Source: Montifringilla adamsi
Taxonomy: Eukaryota; Chordata; Aves; Passeriformes; Passeridae
DNA: 64,000 nt
NCBI GenBank assembly: GCA_017590115.1
Contig: JAGGNK010010225.1
Coordinates: 620,001-684,000, forward strand
Direction of reading: 5' to 3'
In this document: positions 25,001 to 40,000 of the stretch, piece by piece
How the letters are laid out: the number at the start of each line of letters is the position of its first letter
How positions within the stretch are numbered: position 1 is the stretch's first letter
The notes under the pieces: generated by a model
What the model was told of the DNA's origin: nothing
The model's input: the letters and a program-made list of their open reading frames with translations, nothing else
Database searches by the model: none
Made by a program: the position numbers and the translations under genes

Positions 25001-28000
25001 CAGCCTCTGTGTAACCATCTCTAGTTACTCTTCTGCTTTCTGCCTTCCCAGCCTGCCTGCTCCCCGACCACCTCCTCTCCTCTGCTGCTGCTGGGAAGGC
25101 GAGTGCTGCCACAAAACTGGGGGGGGGGGGGGGGTTCCCATGTCAATAATGGGGACAAAACAAGGTTTCTGTCCTCATTTCTGTGGGGTGACAAATCTTG
25201 AGTCTCCATATGGTTCAGAGATTGTGTCAGCTCTGGTTATTTATTGCAACCCTGCCAAACCTTACGTGTTTTTCATCAATTCAGTGAAGGAATAGACAGC
25301 TTATGCAACGGAAGGTGTTTTTTCTTAATAGATTTGTACAGGATGGAAAAAGCCTTAATGTGATGTGCTGTGCTTCTGAGCCAGAGGCCTACGCTCCCTC
25401 CTGAAAGCAGACTTCCATCCAGTGTTTTGTGTACATACAAACATTTAAAAAAATAAGTTTGAGAAGATAGGATGCCTCACATTTGTAGATGTTCCAGATT
25501 GGATAGCTTTATCTGAGTAATAATAATTTTAAAAAATGCTTACTAAACAAAAAATCTTGGCATTTGATTTTAAAAAGCTTTTATATTTGTTTACTTTCAT
25601 TATTACCAGATTAAATGCAAATAACTGGAATAGCTACTTTTTTCTCCTAACCTTAAATCCTCAACTTTAAAACCAAACTGATTTCAGTGCACGCATGAAG
25701 AGTTTTACTTAAAATCTCCTAATTTCATACATTACTATATAAACAGGCCTAAGATCTGATCTTACAGAACTTCTGAATGTTTTTATAGTCTTATAGGTTG
25801 TCGCAGATGTGAGAAATTAAACATGATCTAGCTTATAACTTGAAACTTTTTCTTTTGAGCAGAATTTCTCTGCAGCCACTGAGTCTTTCTGCAGATATAA
25901 GGGCTTGCTTTCATGCAACTCATGGCTGCTGTAGGCCCTCTGTTTATGGTAAGTAATTTTCTAGGCAGCAAACATTAACTTTGTCTCCAATTCTTCTCCC
26001 TGCAGGAAGCTGCACAAGCCTTGATTTATGCTGGGATGGCTGGGTCCAACTTGGAAAATATTCAAGAAAAAATAAATGAGTACTTGGAGAGAGTTCAAGC
26101 TCTCCATTCAGCAGGTGGGTAAGGAGCTTTCTAATTAAACCTCTGCTTAAATTAATTGAGTGGAAAGTTGTTTGCTGCTGTGAAATAATGGTGTTTACTC
26201 TGTTTTTATTATTCTGATTTTCTTGTCCTTTGTGAATAACCACAAATACAATGAGCACATCAGTGCTTTGAATTCTAATACATCATAAATTAAGCGGAGT
26301 GTGACTTTCTAAGGACTTGGGTGTTGGTATTCTTTGCTTTTAAATATTCTGAGGAGCCACATCTGCAGAGCAAATGTGAGAAAGGTCATTAATAAAGGTA
26401 TTAAGTGACATGGACACCTAAGTATATTGTCATAAGGTGATGTATTTTCACAAATGATGCAATATTTTGCATAATTAAACATCCTTGTTCTCCGTGTAGT
26501 ATGAAAGATATTTTAATTATTTCAAATCAGAAATATCCTGAGAGCTAACCTCTGCTTCAGGGGAGTGTGATGGTGTTTCCTTGCCCTTGCACAGATGTTT
26601 TTAGCAAAGTTTAGAAAGATTTTGTTGCCAGACAAGAAATAGACATTACCCATCTGATTAGAGCTGCTGGTGTTTTGGTGACATGTTCAGGATGTTTTTA
26701 CATGTCTGCTGCTGTAGAAAGCTAAATACTTGTTTTTTCATTTAGTTCAATCACAGAAGACAGACCCTCTGAAGTCAAAACAACAGTTGGACTTGGAGCG
26801 TGCTCACTTCCTAGTTACACAGGCTTTTGATGAAGATGATAAAGGCAATGCAGAAGAAGCTATAGAGTTGTACACAGAAGCAGTGGAACTCTGTTTGAAA
26901 ACAGTATGTTAAGCTACAGGTTAACTTGGTGGAATTATGTGATGGTAAGAAATTCTTCCACTCTCACAAATGACTGACTCTTAAAGGCTGGCTTGAAAAT
27001 GGAGTACCTGTATTTGTAAAAACTACCTTTTAATTTTTTTGTTTGTTTCATTTTTTTGGGGTTTTTTTTTTTAGTGTTTCTTCCAGTCTTTGTTATGTTG
27101 CTATACAATACTGTAAATTTATGGGGACTTGTCATTTATGTGGGTTTTTTTTCTGAACTGGATTATACTAAAAGCTAGAAATATTCTGGAATATTTTTCG
27201 TGTTGATTTTTGCCCTGGAGCAAATACCACAAAAACAGAAATTAAAAACTGTTAAAAATGAAGATGACTTGCCAATGTGTCAGCTCTATTAATTTCTGAC
27301 TATATTAAAAGGAGTCATTTACGGGAAATTTTTTGCGTGTGTAACATTTTCTGAAGACATAACAGTCTCCTGATGCCAAAACTATTAAAAATACCGCTTG
27401 ATTACTCAAGTGTTTAACACTAAAGCTGTTATGAGTGAATTCAATTCACACTGAAATTAATAAGGATGAATTGGCCATTACATAAACAATGAAGAATATA
27501 ACTACAGGTACTGCTTTTCTCCCTTAAGTCCAGTTGCCTTAACTAACTCATTACAAGAAGAGCTCACCATCATAATGTAACTCCACCAAGTCTGTTTTTC
27601 TTTTTCTCTTCTCTTCAATGGTATAATGTAAATGTATTTGTGGGTTGGTGAGGGTGTTGTATTACTGTTGCTACATGCTTGAGTAAATCCTTTCCTCTGA
27701 ATTATGTTAACAGGTTTTACCCAGGCTAAAACCCCTGGTGGTACAGTGTAACCAGATCAAGAGTTAGTAGAGCTGCTCTAGTTTTTCCACTTCAGCTGTT
27801 GGAGCAGAACATTTTCAGTCTATTACATAACATTTACTGCAGCAACATGCTCCTTTTTCTCTGCTATGTTCCTCCTTCTGTTGTGTCAGTACATGCAAAT
27901 ATTACTGAAGTTAGTCTGAAAATACCTCATATTAACAGCTGCATTTATTGGGTATTTCATTAGGTACAAGATGCTGCTGAAGTTTCTTTTAATCTTGACT

Positions 28001-31000
28001 AGCATATTTGTTGACGTGATGGTAAGGTTTGTCCCTTGGGGTGACCCAAAAGTACTTTCTTTTTGCCAGGATGAAAGGAGATTTAAGGGACTCTGTTGTC
28101 TTGAAGCTTTATTCCTGTCTTTCTCCTCAGTATATTCAGGGGAAGAGATTTGTTTCTTCCTTACCTTTGAAGTACTCAGAGAGCAGCCATTACTCCTCTT
28201 CTGTGGCTGATTCCTAGATGAGTGTAGGCTGGTGTTCCATCTCCACTACTTACCTTCATAAATCCTTAAAAGTCTTTTCCAACCAGGAACCCCAGAGTAT
28301 TATTTATTTGCAAATTAAATTACTTGCTTACAGAGGGTGTTTCTAGTTTTGTTTCTTGGGGTGAAAGTAGCTTGCTTTTTCTATCCTCAGTTGACATCCC
28401 TGACCTGGAATAATTGGTCAAGGCACAAAGCTAGAACCTGAAACCTGCTTGTGGGTTCCACAGGAGAAGCCATGCCTCATGTTGTGCCTCCTGCAGATTG
28501 TTTGGCTGCAGAATCCATACTCATCTGTAAGGAAGACAAAAGTGTAAACTGTCATAGATAACCTCCCAAACTGGAACAGAAGTTAACACTCTTCACATCT
28601 TTGTCACCCTACCCTAGGTTATTTGATGCTTTTGATTGCAAGTTAAAAATGTTGTTCTTGCACCTCTATGTTGTTTGTTTGAAAACAAACTTATTTTATG
28701 AAAGTAAACATTTTAAATCTTTTTCCTAAGTTATCATGATCATTTTAACACTTTGGGGAAAAGAATCGGAGTGCATCCAAACTCAGCAGTATATGCAACA
28801 TTTTGTTATGTCTTCTTTCTGCCAATAGTGTTTTAATACAATTAATTCTTCTGGCAGTTCTTCTTATGTATGGACTGTTTTCCATGCTGAAGAATTTTAG
28901 ACATGACTTCCATTCTATCAAAATTTCACTAGAACAGCGAAATGATATTTGCTTACACAGTATTTTTTTAATGCTGAGTTTAAAAAAAGAAACAACAACA
29001 AACAAAGCAAAATATTTGCTCATTTCAAAAAGATAATTGGAAGAAATAGCTAGTTACTCTTTGCTGTAATCTAGAAGTATGACAGCTGAGCTTATAAAAC
29101 ATGTTGGTGGTTTTTGGATGTGTAGATTTTTCTTTAATTTTGCACTTTAGGCTACTGAAACCTCAGAAGCAGGCCTCCAGTCCAAGCTGAAACAACTGGC
29201 TCGACAAGCACTGGATAGGTGAGTGCTGCTAATGTCAGTAAGCATGCTTGCTGTCAGCTCCAAGTGCACCCTCTGAGTTGGATTCTCAGTCTAACACGTC
29301 TCTGTGGATTCTGTGTAGACTAAGCTCCTGCAGAGTTCACCTTGGAGCCAGTTGCCAGCTGCTTCACTGCTGAATGTGGCGGCTGTTGTGCCAGCCCTCT
29401 GGGAATCTTGGGACATGCAGAATTAGGAAAGGACTGTGTGCTTGTTAGAACAAATGCAGTACTTCAGAGATATAATCCAGAGTACTATAATCATTGGCCT
29501 CTGTAAAAGATGCTGAATTCAGGCTAGCATGAAGTCAAAGTGTCAGTGTCCCTCCATAAGGAAAACAGCTTGGAAACTGGGAAACATTTTTCTCTAAAAT
29601 AGCAATCTAATTACATAGGATATGTGTAGTGAAATCTCTGAAACAATTTACAAAAGTATAAGGTCAATGTGCCTCTTTTTAAATCAGCTCTATGATGATG
29701 AGTCCCAGGCTGTGTTGGGCTAATTTTCAGTATAAGCTGGGTTTTAGCACTTCTCACTCTGTGTTCACAAAAAAATCCCAATATTTTGCATATGTGTGAC
29801 CATCTAGAAGCTTAGTGCAGTAGTAACAAAATATGGCTCCTGCATACACAGTGTTCATGCAGTTGAAAGTCTGGGTTGTGAGAATGCCCATGGGTTTTAC
29901 TACTATTGTACCTGCTAGACAAAATAAATCTGGAAGGTATGAGAGGATGCAGATCAGTTTTTTCTCTGTGTTTCAGTGATCTTGTTCTGAGATCCCACAT
30001 AATTAACACTTACACAAATTCTCCTATTAGCATAATTTAGAGGCAATAAAAGTCTAATGAGTTCTGTCAAAAGTAGCTTGTAAGAGTTGGAAATGCTGTA
30101 TTTTAATTGATTCAAGAACAGAAAAATAAAGAAGCACCAGCATCAGAAAATTATTTTTGTTTTTCAAAAAAAGTAGTGTTGGTCAACTTGGGCATTTTCT
30201 CATTCCATTTAACATATGTGGGAACATGAATCAAGAAAATCAATAATTGAACTGTAATTGTATTTTTATCACTGTTGTAAAGAAAATGCATTCTTTATTC
30301 GCTTTAGAGCAGAAGCACTGAAGGAATCTATGTCAAAGTCATCTCAGAAAGAAAAGTCAACTGCAGCCAAACCAAATCAGCCAGTCAGAACGTTCTTTCC
30401 ATTGGGACCTGATTTTTCTTTAAATGATAAACCACAGACAATCAGAGCAGTACAAGCTAGTGAATCTCAAGGTCAGAGATACACTGCAGAGGAGATTGAA
30501 GTACTCAGGTAAGTCTAAGATTTTCCAGAATGAGTTCATGGAAGGTCTGACTCTGAGAAGCCAAAGTGCAAAGTTGTTTTTATAGATTATACAACTGCTA
30601 CTTCACTGGAAATCAAAGGAGCATAATATTTTGTATGACTCTGCCTTCTGTTACATCCAGTTCCTTTTACTTTGATTTTTGTTATAAATGAAATAATCTA
30701 CAAATAATCCGTAAAACCATTAACCTAAATTGTGACGTTTGAAAACTATAAAATATATAACGTTCAAGAGGTAGTTGTCTTGTTTTCAGAACCACTGTGT
30801 ATTACTAGTTTTTGAAAACTTATTTTATTGTTTCCTTCTGCAAGTTAATCTTCAGAAGATGATTGACAGGTTTGTAACTTTTCTTTTTTGTTGTTTTTCT
30901 TCTGACTTGCAGGAAGACTTCAAAGATTAATGGCATTGAATATGTACCTTTCATGAGTGTTGATCTGAGGGAACGTTTTGCCTTCCCTATGCCTTTTTCG

Positions 31001-34000
31001 TAAGTAATGCTTCAGTTACTGAACTTCAGTTTTGTTTTTATTTTCAAAACTCTTCCGTATTTGGTATTTCTGTATTTTGTTTTTCAGGGTTTAAAATAAT
31101 TTACATAGGCTTTTAAGCATAATTCAGGCAGAGATATTTAAATACTTCCACTTTCTTTTTCCACTCTGAACTTAAAACTTTACTGTAAGCTGATCCTGCT
31201 GTGTAGTACTTTTGCACTTGTGTCTTCAAGCCTATGAAGATAATATTACATTTGGCTTTTTGGATTATTGGGCTGGGCTGGCAGCTTGAGTCTGTTTTCT
31301 GATGCTGCTCCATGCAAATGAGTTTAGCTCTGTTGCCTGTAAAATGCAGGTGATAGCTGTTTCCTCTGTAAAGGGCTATTCCAAGGAAGAGTGTGATAGA
31401 TAACAGCTAGATTTTCATTCATAAGCAATAATAATAAATTAAGATTACACAGCCATAATAGACAAGACATCTGGGGTTGGTTGATTTTTTTTTTAACATT
31501 TTTGCTTTTTTCCCCCTTAAATATCACAACTTAGAAGCAATGTTCCTTGAAATTGTTTTACAGCTTTGTAATTGTTCTGTGCATATTTTGCACCATCTAT
31601 CTGACATATTTAACATGGCACATACCATAAAAAGCTCTTCTAAACTGCTATTGATTTATTTCTACCTTTTTTTCTCTCTTAAATCTAGTGATAAGTGTGG
31701 GAAGCTACCATTATCCCCCAAACAGAAAGCAATGTTTGCCAAGTGGGTGAGACCAGATGACATTACAAATAACCCTACGATGATCTATACTGTATCAAGT
31801 TTCAGCATAAAGCAGGTAAATTCTTCCCAAGAAAAATGTGTGCTGCTAGTGGTTTAGCATGGGGGACTTTGTTGTTCAAAAAGGAATCCCCAAATATGAG
31901 AGAGCTTTCCTTGTCTCTTGTGAGGTTAAATAATTGGAAAAAATTCTGCTCTGTAGGGGCCCCATGTTGAGCAAGCATACATTTTCTGCCTCCTTTTAGT
32001 TTAAATCCCTTTTGAAGGGAATTACTAACTGACTGTTTTCCTTGCCTCCACACACTGCATTCATCTCCCAGTATCTGACTTATTAGTAAATGTCCTCACT
32101 GCCTTTCTTCTCTTTATAGACAATAGTGTCAGATTGTTCTTTTGTGGCATCACTGGCTATCAGTGCAGCATATGAAAGAAGATACAACAAAAAATTGATC
32201 ACGAGGTAAGTAGCTGTTGCTTTGTAAGATCTTTTCAGACTTAATACTGCCAAGCTTTTGCGGTGTGTTCTGTGACAGCTGTACACAGTCAAAACCGCAT
32301 TTGTTTCACCTTCCTCTCCCTTGGACTTGTAGTTTCAGCACTTCTAAGCTGGAAGCCAACTTTATATTGAAACAAAGGGTTTTGAGTCTAGCAGCAAAAA
32401 GCTGTTAGACAAACATTCCTAATAAAAATTTTGAGTCAAAATTGAGAACAGATTGTGAATTATTCACCATAGACATGTTCAAAGAACCAGCAGTTTTCAG
32501 ACATTTATATATGCTCTAATAGCCAAGTTTTTTATAGATACTTGCAAAAGTCTGCACAATTTGTTGCATCATGGTATAGGTATTTTGTTTCTTTTATTAC
32601 TACCAGAGCATCTCATCTATCTTTGTTTAATGAATAACCCAATTTTTATCCAGCCAAGCAGCACTTTATTAAATGTGCTGTCCTGGTGAGACAATTACCA
32701 TTGATTAAGTTTTCTGGGGTGTAACAAGCCTATGAAGTGGCTCCCTTACTGTACGTGCAGTGTATTAATCAGGTTTTCTGGGGTATATAGGCCTTTGATG
32801 CCTTAACTTACTCACGATAGCTTTCTTTTTCCATGACATCTTATTCATCTGTAGTTATATGATAACCATTAAATAATGCTTTATTGAATTTTGTTCTTCA
32901 ACTGTTGATTAAGTTCTCTAAGGGGTATGGGTTCATGGAGTTCCTTTCTGCAGGTGCTGAGAGATAATTTCTCAGGATTTTCTACTGACACTCAGTCAGA
33001 CAGATTTAAATCAAAGCCAGCTAAAATCACAGTCAATCATTCCTTAACTAATTAAGCATACTTCATTACAAATTTTTTTAAAAATTACAAAACTCCTGGC
33101 TAAGATAAGATATAACTCGCTGTCAATATAGGTATGTATACAGACACTGTGCTTTGAGGAATAAGAAATAGTTTGGAAGGATTTTGTATTTGTTTGGGAC
33201 TTTTTAAATATAAACTTTATTTATTGCCTTCTGCTTTCATTTTTCTACTTTGTTCACTGCTGTGCAACAGGTGGTCCGTTTTGCAACTCATTGTAGAATT
33301 AATGTTAACAACACTATCTCAGCTCCACTCAATTGGCATCCTGTGATAAATTTTCCATGGATTTTCTGGACTTTGCTAGGATGCTCTTGCCAGACCAGTG
33401 TGTGAATGTTTTCGGATTGTTTTGTTTTAACCTATTCTTTTTGGAACTGAATTTGTATTCTTTTCAAAGTTCTGCACTGCCTTATCCTTCAAAAGTTTGG
33501 CTTGTCATTCAGGCAAATACTGTATTTATATTATAGATTTGTAAATATTGCTTGTTTAATCATAAGATAAATTTGTTTGCTTTGCTTCTGTTTGAGAACA
33601 TAAGTAACCTGTTTCTTTTTGCTACTGTATTAAATAAAAAGCTGCAGCAAGAGCAGAACCTGAAAAAAATAAAACCTATTTAAGCATGATTATTTTTACT
33701 AAATTTGAGTTGCTCTTCATTAAAAATGCCATATTTTGGTTCAGTTTAAATTCCATAAACAGACTGTTAATCCCACTTTTGTCATTATAAGTGTAGGTAC
33801 AGCCAAGTCATTTATGTCATATTTTCCTCTTTTGTTTCCTGTTAACAGTATAATTTACCCTCAGAATAAGAAAGGAGAACCAGAATATAATCCATGTGGT
33901 AAATACATGGTGAAGCTTCATATCAATGGTGTTCCTAGAAAGGTAACTTTTTTGGAGGAGCTTACTACTGTTACTGCATGTGTCATGTGTTTAAAAGGCT

Positions 34001-37000
34001 TGATCAGCTTCACTATGAAGTGCTTGCATAGCAAAAACTTTAGGCAGGTGTTTTTGAAAGTAGTTTTTAATGGTTAAATCTTTTTGAGATTCATTTTTGG
34101 TTTTGAAATATGCAACCACATACTTCTTCTGTCTGTACTTTATCTATAGACATTAACAAAAACAGTCTTGCATTAAATTCATCTAAAAAATGCCTTACAT
34201 TACTTAACAGAATTCTGAAAACCAAACAGGAACAAAGCTATGTATCCCGTGTTCATGAATTAGATGTGCACTCTTCCACTCCATCTTAGAAAGAATTAAA
34301 AATTATAAAGGGGGATATTAGGAAGAGTATAGATATCGAATGACCATAGAGGAATAACTCGACTGATAATTCAAGCAAGGCTTTGCTCAACTAAAGATTT
34401 TTAGTAAGAAGAGGAAATGCCTGAAGATAAAACTTTGCAAACTCACAAACAACTTCATTTTCTTTTCAGTGCAATAAACAAGAACATAAAATAATGTATT
34501 TCTCTATATCATACTTAACTGTAGCACAGATCATAGTGACTGATGAATGCTTATGAGAGTTCAGAAGTTGAGTGGTCATATTCATAATGTGAAAGCAGGG
34601 GAAACTCCCCAAAGGCTCTTAATTGTTAAAATAGAACCTCTGGGTCAGGAAGTCCTTGAGCTGCAAAATTCTGAAATCTGAATGTTCCTGGAAAGTATAA
34701 TTTTTGTATCCGCCTTGCTCTTAATATTCTTTCCAAAATATCTGCTAAAGGCTGTCTTTTGTTAGGATGAATGGCCATTTGCTCTCCTATGAAAAGGTCT
34801 ATTCATTCCTGCACAGATAGGATTTAACCAGAGAATCTGCTGTGTTGGTAGCCTGTATGTGTAATAGAGCAGTGCCAACAGGAAACTGAAACATCTATTC
34901 ACAGAGACTGTTTCAGATTTCTGCAAATGTGCAGTAAGAATCTGTAATGATGATGAATATATAGTACCTAATTTAAAGAAGAAATGTTAATACTGTCAGA
35001 GCTGCTGCTTTGAGGTGTTTTTCCTTTTCAGAGAGAAGAAACTTAAATCTGGAACCGGAGGCTACCATTTGTGTCATATCAAAGTGAGATGACACAATTT
35101 GTTTCCTTAAAGATAAATAAATATTTATTTCTCTGCTGGCTACCAAGCGTCATCCATGCTCTGATTCTTAATTACATGAGGAATATTGTTAGGCTTTTCT
35201 TTACTTTTTATGCTTGTAATTGCATGGAACCTTTCTGCAAATGCCTTTTGTAGCTATTGCACACTTTATAGGAGTGTACTGTCACCATCAGCCAAGGCAG
35301 CCACTCACATGTCAATGTGCAATCAAGAGCTGGCAGTGGAATTTCTTGTTCACCTGGGCAAACCACTGCAGGATTGGTAGAGGTTCCATATGTGAGAATA
35401 ATGGTCAGGTCTGGCTGTCTCTGAAAAGCTTTGTATTAATGAGGGTTTTGTTTTATTTTCTGATGACTTTCAAAATACTTTATTAGATTGATGATGATTT
35501 TTCCTTCATTTCACACAGGTAATCATAGATGACCAGTTACCTGTTGATCATAGTGGGGAACTTCTCTGCTCTTATTCCAATAATAAGAATGAATTATGGG
35601 TGTCACTAATAGAAAAGGCTTACATGAAGGTCATGGGAGGATATGATTTTCCTGGATCAAATTCTGTAAGTATGATATTATTTCTAAGAGGAAAAAAATC
35701 CACTTAAATAATAATGGGTAAAATAATTTCATTCTAGTGAAATCAAAGTGAACAGCTTAGGGAGACAAGTGTTTGGTTTGACATTTTCTGAATTTTTTTT
35801 CTGTTTCTTTCTTTCACAAGTATTTTTTGCTGTACTTAATGAAATTATTCCATCAAAATAGAATGAGCAAGACACCTTGATGGTCAAAGTTAATCTTAGT
35901 TCTCAGATTTCAGTATTGATGCTTGTGGGTAGGAAGTGTTTATGTAGAGTCTAGATGGACATGTTGGGTGAAGTCAAATTCTCTTTTGCCCATATCAGTA
36001 CTGCTGATTTTGGTTTCTAACTCTTTCAATAAATAGGGCAGTTCTCCCTCATTAGGTAATGGAGTCAGCTAGGAAAGGAACAGTCTAGACATTTAGAAGG
36101 TCTGTATAAAGGCAGCAAGTACTTTGATCTTTGTGAGTTTGTTTATCAGATTGTTCCACTTGTCTCCATAAATATGCATTGGGTGTCTATAATACGGTTA
36201 CTAAAGAAACAGTAAACATACGTCATACAAGTGACATGCAAGTTATTCTTTAAAGAGGAATTGTTTGCTGAAATGAGTAGTTCACATAATTTCTTACTTA
36301 GGAAGCCTTTCTGATTTTAACTTTATACTACTAAAATTTTAAAGATTTTTTTTTTAGGTTCATGGTGCTAATAGGTGTCTTGACAATCATGTTCTTGGTG
36401 GATATGCTTAGTAATCATCACCTCTTGAAAAATTGTTATGGAGACAAATGTGGCTTTGTATAAGGGGTAAATGTAACACATATTTTTAGGTGTCAGGCTA
36501 CTTTGTTTTAAAGGACAAAAGCTGGTGAGAATAACAGTGTTTTATTCCCATTGTCATCCTCTAACTTGCTATCTGGAAAAACACCTTGACTGGTGACATT
36601 TAATCTCCACCCTTCCTGCCCCCTCCACTTTCCACTATATTCCAGCTTCCTTCTGTAATCAGGGTTACTTTCAGTCAGGCTGTCTTGTACTTGTAATTCC
36701 TCAAGTTCCCACCCTCCAGTGCTGGTTATTGACACTTCAAGCATTTACAGTCTCTGCTTTTGCTTTGAGGAGTACAAAGCAAAAGAATAGGAATTAAGCA
36801 ATATTTCAATGAGTTGGGAGATTAAAGCATCTTTTTATGGAAATACATGTCAGTGTCAGCTTTACCAAAAAGAATAAAAAACCCACACTCTGAGCTTTAG
36901 AAATAAAACATAAATTATTTAAAATGCATATATAATAGCAAGGTACCAAATAGTGCTTCTGATATATGCTTTAAAAATCTGCAAATCAATGAAATAAATA

Positions 37001-40000
37001 GAATACATCACACAACTGAGCATGACTGATGATTCTGATATGCTTCCATTGCTCTGAAATTCCAGTTTATTTCATCAGTTCACTTTCCAGCTTTTTTTTA
37101 AGCTACTTGGAAATGTTGTCCTTGTCTATTCAAATAATTTTTTTGTTAGTCTTAATCTTGACCCTTTTATGTGTAGAGCTGTATTGTAACTTACGTGTTC
37201 TTGATTTCTTTCAGTGTTTTATAAGTTGTGTACATACATCATATGTTTATATATGGATTATCTGTTCTGATTCCTTTTGAATACTTGCATTTCAGAATAT
37301 TGATCTCCATGCACTGACAGGTTGGATACCTGAAAGAATTGCAATGCACTCTGACAATCAAGCCTTCAATAAAGATAGCACTTTCAGAATGCTTTATCAG
37401 AGGTAGACATTTGTTCTTTCCTAAGTAATTAAAATGCTTGCTGTGTAGTAGTTGTGTTACCACTGTAAAAGCAGTACAGTCACCACAGATACTTCAACAG
37501 CACTTTGGTACTGCTGGAAATAGTGCTTTATAAAACCTCCATGTGCTTTCTGGCAGAAAAAAAATTGAGGTATTGTTGGCTTTGTTAGAACAGAAGATTA
37601 AAATACTGGGGAATTTTGTGTGATGGAATTCTTCTATATGTATGAAAAAAAAATAAGTAACCCTTTCCTTGATAAAGAAAACAGAATATAAAGTCAGAGA
37701 AGAGCAGTTTGGAACCAATATACCAGTCATATTATAACTGGTACCAGTCATACTATATACCAGTAAAGTGTTTAAAAAGAAGAAGGATATGTGTTCTGTG
37801 TTTCCACACATCTGCTGTTCTTAGTAAGCAGGTATAATACAGTGTTTCTAATTGTATCACACCGTTATGCCCCATCAGTAAATCTCCTGGAGGAGCAGCA
37901 AAAATCTATCAAAACTGCAAAACCTCAGACCTACCATCACAGTTGTATTTGATGGTCTTAAAGGTCCAAAGTAAATAATTCTATTATTTTGCTTATGGTG
38001 AAAGTTACAGCTGTAAATTATAAATGCCAGGTATACCAAGTACTTTGATTTCTTTCAAAATGGTTTTGTGCAGCCAGTGTCTTATGTGTTTCAATGCAGT
38101 AGAAGGGGGTTATTCTGTTGACTGAAACATCTGCATCCACGATTAAAGAGCCTTTCCACAGAATTTTTTCAGTTGCTTAGGAGCTCTCAGAGCTGTCAAC
38201 AGTTTTTCTGATGTTCTGGTGTTGTAATTGGAAGGTATGACTAAAGTTAGGTTGGGATCTAGCCATTGGAACGTTGCTACTATTCACCTGTGCTAGAGTG
38301 AAAATGTGTTGATCCATGCAGTCCAGTGATCCTCTAATCTGTCTAGGGACACTGAGTACGTACTTGGATTTTTTGCATAGGCTGGAAACGTGTTAGTGTG
38401 TTTTCACAACAGTAATTGTTCCAAAATTAACACTTGCTATTCAGAACACTAAACTTGAGTATGAACACCTGCAAAAGTATAGAAGCATGAACTTCTTCAG
38501 AATCCTGGGAGTGTGACAGACCTAATAATTTGCTATATGCAGCCATTGACTTAGTGGTGATGAAACCACATTTGTGCTCAGCTGTGGATCTGTGAAGAGC
38601 ACCTTAAAAGTGTCACAGGCTGAGCTTGAGGTTGATAAATGCTGAATTTTGTTTATGAAGATATGAAGTTATATTAAAATAATCATTTTTCATTTAAACT
38701 GTATGCTTAATTGTGAAAGAAAAATGGTTTCACTTTCTCAAATTTTTTTCAGGAGTGATTTCTATTGACAAAAACCCCTATATCCCAGTTTTTATAAAGC
38801 AGGGTCATGCTAATGGGCAGTGTACAAACATGCTATTGTGGTGTCTGGCAAACATTAGATTGCAACTTGTGGGATTTAATTAAGCTATTTTTTCACCTCT
38901 TTTTGAACAGATTTCACAAGGGAGATGTCCTTATCACAACAGCAACAGGAGTGATGTCTGAAGAGGAGGGAGAAAAGTGGGGTTTAGTTCCAACCCATGC
39001 ATATGCAGTCTTGGATATAAGAGAATATAAGGTATCAAATGAAGCTGAAAGTGTTTTAAAACTCCTGTTTGAAACCTACCTGTGTTTCTAGGTTTACCCT
39101 AGATGGGTAGCTACTGGTTTTTTTGCTCTAATGGCTAATATATTTTATTTTGTCTTTGATTTGGACTCCACTGGGAAATTTCAGAAAACTTAATGATTCT
39201 GTGTTCTCGTGATCCATGTAAAAGCACTTTCAATATGTAAAAATTACCGTGACAAGCTGAATTGATAATTTTACTTTGTGTTTTTATTAGGGACTTCGAT
39301 TTCTTCAGCTAAAAAATCCCTGGAGCCACTTACGTTGGAAGGGACGATACAGTGAAAATGACACAAGAAACTGGACCCCAGATTTGCAAAAATACTTGAA
39401 CTTTGATCCGAGAACAGCTCAGAAAATAGACAATGGTAATAAGGTTTTAAAAGTCATTATCTTTTCAATTAATATAGATCTTTGTGGTGAATCCTTGAAG
39501 GAAGGTGGAAGTGATTGCTTAAGCACAAGGAGAGTAAAAAAAATACTAGAAACTAAATAGTCGAAAAGTTTAGGAAGTATTTGTGTATTTAAATCTGTCA
39601 TTTCAGGTTTGTCTGGGGTTTAAGTAATCTAGACTGTTAAATATATACCTCAAATTCATTGACAAAAAAGTACCTCCTTGGTTAAGTGTGCTGTCTCAGT
39701 ATGTGGGAGTTCAGTGCAAAGAGAACATTCTGACAATAAGCTGTGTAATGCTGCTTTTTAAAACGTGAATGGACTTTCTGTAGGGTTTTTTCCCCTCTCC
39801 AAAATTTTCAAATATATATCAACATGCTTACTGTAATCAGTATTTAAATCAGTATTTCTGGTGCATCAGCTGCATTTTACTTTCAGAAAGATCTTTCTGC
39901 ATTTTACTGTGTCCTCGTTGCTGCCTGCAAATCTCTGAGGGAGCCCTTTTGTTCAGTGCCACTTTTTTACAACACTATTCCTCCAAATCCATTAGATGAT

